Translations under genes and position numbers: made by a program
DNA from: Bacteroidia bacterium
Lineage (GTDB): Bacteria; Bacteroidota; Bacteroidia; Flavobacteriales_D; Sanyastnellaceae
Direction of reading: 5' to 3'
Length of the DNA stretch: 64,000 nt
Assembly: GCA_030427925.1 (NCBI GenBank)
Contig: JAUICJ010000007.1
Coordinates: 1 to 64,000, forward strand
Shown: positions 54,082 through 63,603 of the stretch, one piece after another
Layout of the letters: the number at the start of each line of letters is the position of its first letter
How positions within the stretch are numbered: the first letter of the stretch is position 1
Notes under the pieces: model-generated
Databases searched by the model: none
What the model was told of the DNA's origin: nothing
What the model saw: the letters and a program-made list of their open reading frames with translations, nothing else

Positions 54082-54942
54082 TCAGTAATGCCACAAATCG
54101 TGTTCAATCTCGAACAATTCGTTTTGAATGCGTTGCCCTTCCGCCAATGCGTCCAAGCCACGTGCGTAGCTCTGGATGTTTCGATCGTACACATTGGACT
54201 CTTTGATGATGTAGCTGGCGAAGTACCGCTTTTGGAACAAATCCTCGAACGTTCGGCGCTGCGAATCGTTCTGCGTGTTGTACACTTCTGCGTTCGCAAA
54301 AACATAACGGCATTCGGGATAGTACAGCCAAAACAACGTCTCAAAACCTTGCGAAACCCCATCGCCATCGAAGCTTTCCTTTTGCGGAGCGATGCCGATG
54401 ATGCGGACGTATCGTTCGCTCCGTTGGCGGTCGAAAATCCAATCTTCTTTGATGATGTAACGCTTGATGTCTTCCGTTCGAATCGGCGCCGGCTCAGGCT
54501 TGTCACCGATTTTCTCCCCCGTTACCAAGTCGAACTGAGGAACCAACTCAACTGGGTTGAGGATGGAGTCCACCTGAGCTTGGGTCATCGGGTAGCGGAA
54601 TTCGTCGTCTTGACCATCGGGTCCCCCCCCGTACGCGACCAATGAGCCCTCCACTTCAAGGGCATTGCGCATGACATTGAAGAACGACTTCCGATCGGCG
54701 ATGTCCGTGATCGGGAAGTAAAATGAATGGTTCATTTTTTGGCTCAAGTCCATGATGCGCCAAACACGTTTCGTGTACATCACGTCTGCTTCGCGGAGCG
54801 AAGGGTAGGGGATGACGCGCTTCGTGCGGTTGGTCTCTTTCACATACGCACCATCGAGAACGGTGGGCACTTGTGCTTTCAACCCAGCGAATGCGGGCAG
54901 CAACACCAAGGCCAATGCGAGTGTACGGGCGTAGAGCTTCAT
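54082..54942 (-). CDS. gldN: T9SS/gliding protein GldN (PorN)
   Basis: A 286-residue periplasmic protein (signal peptide to about residue 23, FAGLKAQ). Typical GldN segments are RVIPYPSLREADVMYTKRVW, RIMDLSQKMNHSFYFP, KRYIIKEDWIFDRQRSERYV, RIIGIAP, LFWLYYPECRYVFANAEVYN and FEDLFQKRYFASYIIKESN. GldN/PorN forms the large outer-membrane-associated ring of the type IX machine with the lipoprotein GldK/PorK. It is the last gene of gldKLMN, 6 nt after gldM, and is followed by a terminator. Confidence 0.97.
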   Translation of the reverse strand: MKLYARTLALALVLLPAFAGLKAQVPTVLDGAYVKETNRTKRVIPYPSLREADVMYTKRVWRIMDLSQKMNHSFYFPITDIADRKSFFNVMRNALEVEGSLVAYGGGPDGQDDEFRYPMTQAQVDSILNPVELVPQFDLVTGEKIGDKPEPAPIRTEDIKRYIIKEDWIFDRQRSERYVRIIGIAPQKESFDGDGVSQGFETLFWLYYPECRYVFANAEVYNTQNDSQRRTFEDLFQKRYFASYIIKESNVYDRNIQSYARGLDALAEGQRIQNELFEIEHDLWHY

Positions 54943-54948
54943 GAAGAA

Positions 54949-56658
54949 TTAGTTTACGGTGAGCTTGAGCGGGGCCAGTTGGCGTTCCGTATTATCCGGC
55001 ATCTTGACGACGATGTCTTCGAGGTAGATGACGGTCCCCCGGGCGCAGGACTCCAAGAGCGACTTCATGTCATCGGACAAGCGGTTCGAGTTCGACGCCT
55101 TGCGGATGAGGGTGCCGTCCTTGGAGACGACGAGCTGGAAGCTCTTGACCACAACGGTGACATTGAAATCGAAGTTCTCCATCCGGGCGCTGACCCCGGG
55201 AACACCGCGCAAGGTGGTCCGGTCGATTGAGCGGTCGCTCGGTGATTTACCACCAAACGTCGGAACCGGATCGGGGATGCGCTTAACCCGGAATTTTTTC
55301 GCCGGCATGGACTTCTTTGATCCATCGGGCAATTCCGCGGTTACGGAAATGTCCGCATCTTGGGCAGCTCCGGGTTCAACGATGTAGGTGCCATCGGGCT
55401 GCTCGGTGATTTTGTGTCCGCCACTGATGGAGACGCTGATTTTATCCGACGACACGCCCGGAACAGACACCTCCACGGGATTCGGCACCCCGCGGTAGAA
55501 GACGTTCATTTGGGTCGGCGAAACCACCAAGGCGGGCTCGGCAACTTGGAAGGGGGGCGTGAAGAATGGGTAGTCTTCCACCGAACCGTCGGGTCCAGTC
55601 AGTTGAATGACCCCTTTGTATGCAGCTTCTCCCAACGGCAAGTTGTTCGTTGCGATGCGCAATTGGCCAAACCCGTTGGCACTCACACTCAACGGATCCA
55701 AACCCGCAATGTTGATGGCACTGCTGTCCCGGCCATCCCACTTCGAGTTGTCCACATAAATGGTGGGACGGTTCGTGTTGTCAAATGCAGCGAGGAGCAC
55801 TTCAGCCCGGAAGCTGTCCCCACGCAGCAAGTAGCTCGATTGTGGAACAACGAGGGGGACCAACGAGGTAAACTTGAACGATTTCGAATCCACATCGCCG
55901 GCCAGCCAAGAAATGATGTCGGCTTCCGTGTTCTGGACGTCCAGAACCATTTTCGTCATCAAGGGCATGACGGCTGCGAGGGGCACGTCATAAAAGTTGG
56001 CGGCCTCCCAGAGCACTTCGACGCCGTTTTCAACCTCATTCTCAAAGACGAACGTCTTGTCAATTTGGTTCTTCAACGATTGCGGCAAGGTGCGCGTTTG
56101 CCCTTCAACGTCCTTGAACGAAATGCTCTTCAAGGATTCACGAAACGCTTCGAGGCGGACGCGCAGTTGGTGTGCGGACCATTCATCTTCTTTCGGAGAT
56201 GCCGGTTCTGATCCCACCAGGAAGGTCGTCAATGCTTGGTACTCATCCTTCTTATCGATGTACACCAAATTCAAGGTCGTATCCTTTCCGGACGCGTCCT
56301 TGCCGAGGTATTTCGTGAAGCCGAGCGGCTCTTGCACCTCATAATCGCCTCCGGAGAAGCTCATGGAACGCGCCTTCAGCTCTTGGATGTAGCTGACCAA
56401 ATCCTCAGCGTTCCGCTGAATTTTTTTCGCTTCAGCAAGGAACGGGGCGGTTTTTTCAGGGTTCGACGAATTTTCCATCGCGCCAATGGCGTTGGCATTT
56501 TTCGTCGCAAGGGTCACCTGCGTTTTGCGCAGGCTGTTCTCGACTTTAACGAATCCATTCAGGACTTCTTTCGAGATGTTCAAGGCCAACAAAGCGGTCA
56601 GGACGAGGTACATCATCCCGATCATCTTCTGCCTGGGTGTTTCTTTTCCTCCAGCCAT
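54949..56658 (-). CDS. gldM: T9SS/gliding motor protein GldM (PorM)
   Basis: A 569-residue inner-membrane protein. The N-terminus AGGKETPRQKMIGMMYLVLTALLALNISKEVL contains the single TM helix, after which a long periplasmic dimer of rod-like domains follows (VALPAVMPLM-like region near 230, then beta domains at about 310-390, 395-470 and 480-569, ending LAPLKLTVN). With GldL it forms the proton-driven motor that powers type IX secretion and gliding, and it contacts the GldK/GldN ring. It is followed by gldN after 6 nt and preceded by gldL at 40 nt. Confidence 0.97.
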   Translation of the reverse strand: MAGGKETPRQKMIGMMYLVLTALLALNISKEVLNGFVKVENSLRKTQVTLATKNANAIGAMENSSNPEKTAPFLAEAKKIQRNAEDLVSYIQELKARSMSFSGGDYEVQEPLGFTKYLGKDASGKDTTLNLVYIDKKDEYQALTTFLVGSEPASPKEDEWSAHQLRVRLEAFRESLKSISFKDVEGQTRTLPQSLKNQIDKTFVFENEVENGVEVLWEAANFYDVPLAAVMPLMTKMVLDVQNTEADIISWLAGDVDSKSFKFTSLVPLVVPQSSYLLRGDSFRAEVLLAAFDNTNRPTIYVDNSKWDGRDSSAINIAGLDPLSVSANGFGQLRIATNNLPLGEAAYKGVIQLTGPDGSVEDYPFFTPPFQVAEPALVVSPTQMNVFYRGVPNPVEVSVPGVSSDKISVSISGGHKITEQPDGTYIVEPGAAQDADISVTAELPDGSKKSMPAKKFRVKRIPDPVPTFGGKSPSDRSIDRTTLRGVPGVSARMENFDFNVTVVVKSFQLVVSKDGTLIRKASNSNRLSDDMKSLLESCARGTVIYLEDIVVKMPDNTERQLAPLKLTVN

Positions 56659-56698
56659 GGGTATGCTGTTTAAGCTTTAAATGAAGTTCAATCGGGGA

Positions 56699-57463
56699 TT
56701 AACCGCGATTGCCCATGGCATTGAGCATGTTGCTGTAGACCGTGTTCAAAGAAGACAGGTTACGGGCAAGCTCGGCAATGTTGTCCTTGTACAGCTTGGT
56801 ATCTTCCACCGATTCGCTCAAGTTCTGGACCAATTCACCCATGCCTGCATAGAGCGCTTTGTTTTGCTCCAGCTGCGCGAGTTGCGATTGGTACATGTCG
56901 TTGAGCGCACTGAGGTTGGTGGTCATTTTTTCCATGTGCTGGCCGACCGTATTTCCCGCTTCCGAGGCACCGACCAAGCCCGTGAGGCTTTCTGACACCT
57001 GGGCGTAGGTTTCAGACAAGCCCGTTACTTGATTGGATGCCTTTTGCAACGCAGAGCTGTATTCTTTGGTCGCGGCAGAAGCCTCGGCGACTTCACCCAT
57101 CTTGGACGCTTGTTCTCCAAGGTTGCGCATGCCATCTCCCAACCGCTCCAAGAGTGCGCTGTCGATGTTGGCTTCCTTCAGCAATTCATCCAATTGGCCG
57201 GTAACGGAGTCCGGCTTCTTCGGGTCGGGTCCTTGACCTCCACCACTTGCCAATTCAGGGTAAACCAACGTCCAATCCGGCTCCTCGTGCGGCTTTTCAA
57301 AAGCGGAGAAAGCGAAAATCACGGCTTCCGTTCCCAATCCCAAGATCAACATTTCGGAAGCTCCTTCCCAGTGTTGAATCTTAAACAAGGCTCCGACAAT
57401 CACAATTGCCGCACCAAATCCGTACAACTTCGCCATGAAGTTCTTCCAGGCTTTGCTCTGCAT
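56699..57463 (-). CDS. gldL: T9SS/gliding motor protein GldL (PorL)
   Basis: A 254-residue inner-membrane protein with two N-terminal TM helices (about 12-30, LYGFGAAIVIVGALFKI, and 36-54, MLILGLGTEAVIFAFSAF) separated by the short QHWEGAS loop. A long cytosolic helical region follows (DELLKEANIDSALLERLGD, YAQVSESLTGLVGASEAG, terminal NTVYSNMLNAMGNRG). The glutamate in TM2 (TEAVIF) and the conserved Lys/His at the end of TM1 are the residues thought to handle protons in the GldLM motor, which has a 5:2 stoichiometry. Confidence 0.97.
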   Translation of the reverse strand: MQSKAWKNFMAKLYGFGAAIVIVGALFKIQHWEGASEMLILGLGTEAVIFAFSAFEKPHEEPDWTLVYPELASGGGQGPDPKKPDSVTGQLDELLKEANIDSALLERLGDGMRNLGEQASKMGEVAEASAATKEYSSALQKASNQVTGLSETYAQVSESLTGLVGASEAGNTVGQHMEKMTTNLSALNDMYQSQLAQLEQNKALYAGMGELVQNLSESVEDTKLYKDNIAELARNLSSLNTVYSNMLNAMGNRG

Positions 57464-57522
57464 TTTAAATTACTTTGGTTGGTTTCAATTTCAATCTAGG
57501 GGTCCTGTTTCCAGGGGAATGG

Positions 57523-58890
57523 TCAGTTCCAGTCTTCCGGGTCTCCTGCCTTACCCCGTCCGAGGTAGGACATGACCGACCGGAATCCGATGTACGACTT
57601 CGCAGTGTCGCGGTACTCGAAAGAACGCGTACCCGTCTCACAGTAGTATCCGATGTCCTTCCATGAACCACCGCGAATCACTTTCCGGTGCAAAGAAGGC
57701 GGATCATCCACCGTCGCGTGGTACGTGTATTCAGGGCTCAAGTCGTGCGAGAATTCATAGACCGTCTCGTCGAATGCGGTGTTGGTCCATTCGGCAACGT
57801 TCCCCGACATTTGGTACAGTCCATAATCGTTGGGAGCAAACGTCGTCACGGGAACCGTGTAAGCAGCACCGTCTTCTACGTAGTCCCCACGCATAGGCTT
57901 GTAGTTTGCCAAGGGGCATCCCAAGTTGTTGCGCATGTAAGGCCCACCCCACGGATAGGGGCTCAATTCGAGCCCACCTCGGGCGGCGAATTCCCACTCT
58001 GCTTCCGAAGGAAGACGGAAACGTTGGACATACACATCGCCGTTGCTGGCTCGGTAGTCGTTCATCAACTGCGTCCGCCACGCATTGAATGCTTTAGCCT
58101 GGCTCCACGTAACGCCGACCACTGGATAGTCGTCGAACGCATTGTGCCAAAAATAGGCGTCAGCATACGGTTCGTTGAATCCGTAAGTGAAGTCACGCAC
58201 CCAAACCAAGGTGTCGGGGTAGACGTTGATGGTTTCTTCGATGACGAATTGAGAGCGATCGCTGTGTCCACGAATGCTGTGCAATTGGTTCAGGCTATTC
58301 ACTTCACTGAATTGTTCATCCATTCCCTCGCGGCTAGCAGCAGCGTCGAAATTGATCCACCAGTAGCGGAAGTTCAGCTTGCGGGTATCGAGCTCCTTGC
58401 GGTTGTAGAATTGGTCAGATCCTTGCAAGTAGTACTCGTCGTACAACAAGTCAAAAACGTCCTCATTTTCCCATTCGATGGGGGCTTCCCAATTCAACAC
58501 GTAACCCTTGTCAATGAAGCGGTCCAACTCACGTCCTTGCGCGTCTTCCGCAAAGAAGTAGTTCTCGTTGTCGTCCTCAGCAAGGGTGTTCAAGAACAAA
58601 GAATCGCGCACCCAGTAGACGAACTGGCGGTACTCGTTGTTCGTGATTTCCGTGGCGTCCATGTAGAACGAAGGAATCGTCACGGTTTTCGAACGCGAGT
58701 TCAGCGCGAACGGAACGTCTTGGTCACTCGGTCCCATGGTGAACGAACCCAAGTGGATGTAGTTCATTCCATAGGGATTCACTTGAACCCACTCTTTGCG
58801 AGGGTACACGCCGACCAATTCCCCCTGAGGGCCCATGTAGCAGCCGGCAAATAGTGCAGCAGCTGTCAGGATGAGAAGGATGTGTTTCAT
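57523..58890 (-). CDS. gldK: T9SS/gliding lipoprotein GldK (PorK)
   Basis: A 455-residue lipoprotein (signal ending AALFAGC, Cys17) with a formylglycine-generating-enzyme-like (FGE-sulfatase) fold: MNYIHLGSFTMGPSDQD, FYMDATEITNNEYRQFVYWV, YPVVGVTWSQAKAFNAW, RLPSEAEWEFAARGG, YPWGG, YQMSGNVAEW and VIRGGSWKD. In GldK the fold is structural, not enzymatic. It makes the outer-membrane ring with GldN above the GldLM motor. It is the first gene of gldKLMN; gldL follows after 59 nt without a visible terminator. Confidence 0.97.
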   Translation of the reverse strand: MKHILLILTAAALFAGCYMGPQGELVGVYPRKEWVQVNPYGMNYIHLGSFTMGPSDQDVPFALNSRSKTVTIPSFYMDATEITNNEYRQFVYWVRDSLFLNTLAEDDNENYFFAEDAQGRELDRFIDKGYVLNWEAPIEWENEDVFDLLYDEYYLQGSDQFYNRKELDTRKLNFRYWWINFDAAASREGMDEQFSEVNSLNQLHSIRGHSDRSQFVIEETINVYPDTLVWVRDFTYGFNEPYADAYFWHNAFDDYPVVGVTWSQAKAFNAWRTQLMNDYRASNGDVYVQRFRLPSEAEWEFAARGGLELSPYPWGGPYMRNNLGCPLANYKPMRGDYVEDGAAYTVPVTTFAPNDYGLYQMSGNVAEWTNTAFDETVYEFSHDLSPEYTYHATVDDPPSLHRKVIRGGSWKDIGYYCETGTRSFEYRDTAKSYIGFRSVMSYLGRGKAGDPEDWN

Positions 58891-58954
58891 GACTTGCGGG
58901 TTTCAGCAGATTCTTACGATGGTTAACTCCAAAATGTTCACTTTTCGTCTGCAA

Positions 58955-59914
58955 TCAGAGGAAGCGAGGGTTGGAGTGGCGTTGGGTCATCGGAATCTGG
59001 AGGAACTTAAAGCAGTAGCTGATGAAGACCTCGTGCGAACCGTTGGAGTAGTTCTGGAGGTCTGATGTAGTGATGTCATAAGAATAACCCAACCGGAAAA
59101 CCTGAGTGGATTCGCTGGTCCGGTCCTTGTTCTCGATTTTGTATTGGAAACCGGCAACAGGGGCGACGGCATCTCCAGGTCGCCAAGAAACACCTGCCCA
59201 AGCCATTTGGTTCCACAACACGTTGACATTCACGTCCGCAATGGAGGCATTCAAGTCCGTCTTCGCCAACACATTGGTGCGAAGGACGAGGTAGTCGCTG
59301 TCGATGGCGTAATCGTACCCCCCCATGAAGTAGAGGTGGCGCTTCGGCTGAATGCTCAGCGCTCCCAATTCCGTCTGCGCTACGTGCGTAGCCGAAACTC
59401 CGGCATAGAATGATCCCGGCTTCCGGATGTAGATGCCCAAATCCACATCGTAGGCACTGGCCGAGGATTGCTGGTTGGGGATCGCGGGATCATCTTGCCA
59501 CGGGTCGATGGAGACCCAGTTGTTGCCGATGGTCTTGTTGAACATCGTTACGGCCAAACCTGCACTCACGGTCGCACCATTGCTCAGGGTCGGCAAATGG
59601 AATGCATACCCCGCTTTGAGCATGTTGTTGGTTTCTTGGCCGAGGGCGTCGTTGTATACCGAGAGCATGACCCCGCCTTTGATGGCATCGATGAACGTGT
59701 TCGCATTCAACAACGAGGTGTTGGGGTCTGCGCCCAAATCTTGCCACTGATTCCGATACGTTCCCGAAATGCACGTCAACTCACTGTGACCAGCAGCACC
59801 CGGGTTGAATCCAACCGGATCCATGAACCACTGAGTGTACTGCGGATCTTGTTGTGCCACGCTTACAGCGGCAAATCCGAGGGCGCAAAGGAGTGAAATG
59901 GAGGTGCGAATCAT
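58955..59914 (-). CDS. porP: PorP/SprF-family type IX secretion membrane protein
   Basis: A 319-residue outer-membrane barrel of the PorP/SprF family (signal peptide to about residue 20, GFAAVSVAQ). The hallmark N-terminus QDPQYTQWFMDPVGFNPGAAG is followed by YRNQWQDLG, VSAGLAVTMFNKTIG, SFYAGVSATHV, RHLYFMGGYDY and a C-terminal SHEVFISYCFKF. PorP is part of the T9SS envelope complex, and SprF-type paralogues help export particular adhesins. Its location 64 nt upstream of gldK matches porP in the por/gld cluster of many Bacteroidota. The symbol is by context; an SprF-like role is not excluded. Confidence 0.88.
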   Translation of the reverse strand: MIRTSISLLCALGFAAVSVAQQDPQYTQWFMDPVGFNPGAAGHSELTCISGTYRNQWQDLGADPNTSLLNANTFIDAIKGGVMLSVYNDALGQETNNMLKAGYAFHLPTLSNGATVSAGLAVTMFNKTIGNNWVSIDPWQDDPAIPNQQSSASAYDVDLGIYIRKPGSFYAGVSATHVAQTELGALSIQPKRHLYFMGGYDYAIDSDYLVLRTNVLAKTDLNASIADVNVNVLWNQMAWAGVSWRPGDAVAPVAGFQYKIENKDRTSESTQVFRLGYSYDITTSDLQNYSNGSHEVFISYCFKFLQIPMTQRHSNPRFL

Positions 59915-60081
59915 GCTAACGTTCTGTTTTTCAACTCTTAACCTTCCGGATAGACTCCGGGAAGGTCTGCTAATATAGAGAAATTCACAAACCTTGTGTG
60001 AAAAGCGGATAAAGTTTCTTGGCGAGGGACGAGGCAACCTTTGCTTTTTTGCGCGTTCGTGCGCGAGCGATTTCGGTCTGA

Positions 60082-61254
60082 TTAGGCCAATTTTTGGAAC
60101 ATGCGCCACCACGCATCGGGCAAATCCCCCTGTGCTGCCTCCTCGTACGTAGCGTAGGTGCAAGGCACCGTGAGGGTTCGTTCGGCGTGTTGTTTATTCG
60201 TCGGGGGATAGGGAATGTCCATCCACCACCGGTCGGAGCGGCCGCTTTTCAAGAACACCACCTCGTGGTCGATGTTGGGCAAGTCGACCACGTAGCGGGT
60301 GTACTCGGATTTGTCGCACTTGGGGAAATCCGCGACTTGGTTGTAGACGCCGTCGAGGAAGTGCCACACGATTTGGCCTGCCAATTGAGCGCCCAAGTTG
60401 CGCAGGTCCAAATCGGGATTGTGTTCGAACAGCCCAAAGCACTTCACCCGATCGCTCTGTCCTGCATACCGCGCAAGGGCGCAGGATTGCAGGGCGTCCA
60501 ATCCATTGGGGCCCGCCTGATCGTGCGCAGGATGATCCGCCGCTCGAATGGCCCCCATGTCGAACGAGACCAAGTCCGCATCGCGGAGCACCGGCTCCAA
60601 TTGCCGGATGTCCTCGTGCGCTTTGCCCAATCGGTGCGCATCGAACTGCATTTGTTCCAGCAAGTCGAGGGTGTCCGGATCCGTCTGATAGCCTTGGTGG
60701 CCGATGTTGCTGTAATGAAACAGGTAATTCGGCTCGTGAAGGATGACGTTGTTGAGGAAATTCTTCGACGTCATGTCCTCCGGATCGGCGCCAAAGTCGA
60801 GTCGCGAGTCGATGGTGACCAAGTTCACCGCTTGGCCCAGCGGTTCAAGGGCCTGATAGAGCGGGTAAGTCAAATCCTGTCCGCCACCGAGGACCAACGG
60901 GATGACCCCCATTTCAATGAGTTCGCCCACCAACGAACGCACGGCTGCAGCCGTGTCCTGTTCGGTGATCCCTGGACGCAAGTCCCCCAAATCAATGGTG
61001 TGCTGCCAATTCCGTGGAGGGGTCAAGCGGTAGAGCGCTTCCCGGATCGCATTCGGAGCCGTGGCGCATCCTTCGTTGTCTCCGGAACGTCGGCCGTCCT
61101 GGATGCCGAGGATGGCGACGCGCGCGCCTTCGATTTGGGGGCGGAAGTCGAACCGGTGCACTTCGATGCGCTCCGCTAAACGCGGGGTGCCTTCAGCATT
61201 GCTGAAGTACGGCGTGTCCACCGAAGAAAGGAGGTCGTAGATCGCGTCGCTCAT
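60082..61254 (-). CDS. Arginase/ureohydrolase-fold protein with degenerate metal site, T9SS-linked
   Basis: A 390-residue cytosolic protein of the arginase/formimidoylglutamase superfamily. The fold motifs are recognisable but half of the manganese ligands are gone. GGGH-D reads GGGQD (Gln126). D-A-H-x-D reads D-S-R-L-D (Asp149, Arg151, Asp153). S-x-D-x-D reads SFDMG (Asp232, Gly234). A C-terminal extension (about 300-390, DKSEYTRYVVDLPNIDHEVV to RSDRWWMDIPYP) is not part of ordinary arginases. It is therefore unlikely to hydrolyse guanidino substrates. As I recall, orthologues with the same changes sit between topA and gldK in flavobacteria, so the role may be linked to type IX secretion. 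Confidence 0.85.
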   Translation of the reverse strand: MSDAIYDLLSSVDTPYFSNAEGTPRLAERIEVHRFDFRPQIEGARVAILGIQDGRRSGDNEGCATAPNAIREALYRLTPPRNWQHTIDLGDLRPGITEQDTAAAVRSLVGELIEMGVIPLVLGGGQDLTYPLYQALEPLGQAVNLVTIDSRLDFGADPEDMTSKNFLNNVILHEPNYLFHYSNIGHQGYQTDPDTLDLLEQMQFDAHRLGKAHEDIRQLEPVLRDADLVSFDMGAIRAADHPAHDQAGPNGLDALQSCALARYAGQSDRVKCFGLFEHNPDLDLRNLGAQLAGQIVWHFLDGVYNQVADFPKCDKSEYTRYVVDLPNIDHEVVFLKSGRSDRWWMDIPYPPTNKQHAERTLTVPCTYATYEEAAQGDLPDAWWRMFQKLA

Positions 61255-61293
61255 GGGCGGCTAATTTCCGCAAATTCCGCCAATGCTCGGCGT

Positions 61294-63603
61294 TTAGGAT
61301 TTCCGCCGTCCGCGCTTGGGCTTTTTTGCGTGTTCTTCAATGAGTTCCAAAGCGCGGGCCCAGTCAATTCCCATCGGGTCTTCGGTCTTTGGGATGGTCA
61401 CGTTTTTCTTGCCGTGCTTGATGTATGGGCCGTAGCGTCCATTCAGGATGCGGGTATCCGGATCCTCGTCGAAGACCTTGATGAGCGCTTTCGCATCCGC
61501 CTCCATTTTTGCTTGGATCAACTCCAACGCACGCGTCAACGTGATGGTGTGGGGGTCGTCCCCGTCGGCAGCTTTGAGCGAAACGAACTTGCCATCGTAC
61601 CGCACATACGGTCCAAACCGCCCGATGGCCGCTGTGACCACCTTGCCTTCGTGTTCCCCCAGTCGCCGGGGCAATTTGAAGAGTTCCAACGCCTGTTCGA
61701 GGGTAATGGTCTCGATGGATTGGTCTTTCAGCAAGGAAGCAAACTGCTTCTCTTCGTCGTTGGCGTCGCCGATTTGGGCAATGGGCCCAAACCGACCGAT
61801 GCGAACGATGATGGGTTTTCCTGTTTTCGGATCCTCCCCGAGGACGCGGTCTTTCGGGCGTTCTCCGACTTCGATGACCTCATCGACCTTTGATTTGAAG
61901 GGCTTGTAGAAGTCTTGAAGCATGTCGCGCCAGTTCAATTCACCCTGCGCGATGTGGTCAAATTCGTTCTCTACGTTGGCCGTGAAGTTGAAGTCGAGGA
62001 TGTTTTCGAAGTGCTCGTGCAAGAAGTCGTTGACCACGGAGCCGATGTCTGTTGGAATCAACTTGTTGCGATCAGCGCCCGTCATTTCCGTTTCCGTGCG
62101 CTCCGAGATTTCACTCCCTCGGATTTCCAAAATTCGGTATTCGCGCGGCGTGCCTTCCAAGTCCCGCTTTTCCACGTAGCCCCGTTTTTGAACGGTGCTG
62201 ATGGTGGGGGCGTAGGTCGAAGGGCGCCCAATGCCCAGTTCTTCGAGCCGCTTCACTAGGCTCGCTTCCGTGTACCGTGGCAGGTGCTTCGAGAAGCGTT
62301 CTGTCGCTACAATGCCTTCGCGGTCAAGTGTTTGACCAACTTCCATGGCGGGCAAGCGGTCCTTGTCATGCTCTTCCGTATTCTCGTCGTCCGTGCTTTC
62401 GAGGTACACCTTCAGGAATCCGTCAAACGTGATGACTTGGCCTTTCGCCACGAAGTGTTCCGGTCGGCCAGAGACGTCGATGTGGGCCGTGGTGTTCTCG
62501 AGCCGGGCATGCGCCATTTGCGAGGCGATGGCCCGTTTCCAGATGAGTTCGTAAAGGCGGACCAAATCCCGATCGCCCGTCATCGTGGTCGCGGTGAAGT
62601 CCGTCGGGCGAATGGCCTCGTGCGCCTCCTGAGCTCCTTTCGCAGCCTTTGAGTAGGTTTGGCGCAGGTGGTAATCCGCCCCGTAAGCCGACTTGATTGC
62701 CGCTTCAGCACCTTCCAAAGCCGTCTCGCTCAGGTTCGTTGAGTCGGTCCGCATGTACGTGATGTGCCCCGCTTCATAGAGGTCTTGGGCCACCTTCATG
62801 GTTCGGGAAACCGAAAAGCCCAATTTCCGGGCCGCTTCTTGTTGAAGGGTGGACGTGGTGAAGGGTGCAGCGGGTTTCCGCGTCGTGGGCTTCGTGTCAA
62901 TGGACTTGACCGAATGGGTGGAATGCAGGGCCGATTCGAGGAAGTTGCGGGCGTCCTCGAAGGCGTCGAACCGCTCGTTCAAGGTGGCTTTGAACGGAAT
63001 GCCGTGCGTCAAAAACTCACCGACCACGCGAAAGGAAGCCACGGAGGTGTGCTGGCGGATTTCCCGCTCGCGCTCGACGAGGATGCGCACCGCCACGGAC
63101 TGAACGCGGCCTGCGCTCAGTTGTGGTTTGACCTTGCGCCACAAAACAGGGCTCAATTCGAAGCCGACCAAGCGGTCAAGGATGCGCCGCGCCTGCTGGG
63201 CATTCACCAGGTCCTCGTCCACCGTGCGGGGGTTTTCAATGGCCCGCAAAATGGCGGGTTTCGTGATTTCGTGGAAAACGATGCGCCGGGTTTTTTCGTC
63301 CGCCAGGCCCAGCGTCTCCTTCAAGTGCCAGGAAATGGCCTCTCCCTCGCGGTCCTCATCCGTCGCGAGCCAAACCAACTTTGCGGCCTTTGCGGCTTTC
63401 TTGAGGTCGCGGACGAGTTGCTCCTTTTCTTTTGAGATCGTGTATTTTGGCTCGAAGCCCGCCTCCACATCCACAGCTCCCTGTCCTTTCGGAAGGTCGC
63501 AAATGTGCCCGTAACTGGACATCACTTTAAAGTCTTTTCCGAGGTATCCTTCGATGGTTTTTGCCTTCGCAGGGGACTCCACGATCACGAGGTTTGCTGA
63601 CAT
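61294..63603 (-). CDS. topA: DNA topoisomerase I (type IA)
   Basis: TopA relaxes negative supercoils. The 769-residue protein starts with the TOPRIM domain (ANLVIVESPAKAKTIEGYLG, then LATDEDREGEAISWHL with the D-x-D-x-E-G-E metal site at about 88-96). It has QQARRILDRLVGFELSPVLW, the active-site tyrosine in HITYMRTDSTNLS (about residue 282) and RPSTYAPTISTVQKRGYV. Instead of zinc fingers it ends in several C-terminal repeat units (PIIVRIGRFGPIAQIG, VTAAIGRFGPYVRYDGKFV, ILNGRYGPYIKHGKKNV), usual for Bacteroidota, then a basic tail KPKRGRRKS. The ATG at 63603 is the family start. Confidence 0.97.
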   Translation of the reverse strand: MSANLVIVESPAKAKTIEGYLGKDFKVMSSYGHICDLPKGQGAVDVEAGFEPKYTISKEKEQLVRDLKKAAKAAKLVWLATDEDREGEAISWHLKETLGLADEKTRRIVFHEITKPAILRAIENPRTVDEDLVNAQQARRILDRLVGFELSPVLWRKVKPQLSAGRVQSVAVRILVEREREIRQHTSVASFRVVGEFLTHGIPFKATLNERFDAFEDARNFLESALHSTHSVKSIDTKPTTRKPAAPFTTSTLQQEAARKLGFSVSRTMKVAQDLYEAGHITYMRTDSTNLSETALEGAEAAIKSAYGADYHLRQTYSKAAKGAQEAHEAIRPTDFTATTMTGDRDLVRLYELIWKRAIASQMAHARLENTTAHIDVSGRPEHFVAKGQVITFDGFLKVYLESTDDENTEEHDKDRLPAMEVGQTLDREGIVATERFSKHLPRYTEASLVKRLEELGIGRPSTYAPTISTVQKRGYVEKRDLEGTPREYRILEIRGSEISERTETEMTGADRNKLIPTDIGSVVNDFLHEHFENILDFNFTANVENEFDHIAQGELNWRDMLQDFYKPFKSKVDEVIEVGERPKDRVLGEDPKTGKPIIVRIGRFGPIAQIGDANDEEKQFASLLKDQSIETITLEQALELFKLPRRLGEHEGKVVTAAIGRFGPYVRYDGKFVSLKAADGDDPHTITLTRALELIQAKMEADAKALIKVFDEDPDTRILNGRYGPYIKHGKKNVTIPKTEDPMGIDWARALELIEEHAKKPKRGRRKS

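Noticed and set aside
60082-61254. Functional formimidoylglutamase or arginase
   Set aside because: Three metal ligands are substituted and no histidine-degradation genes are nearby.
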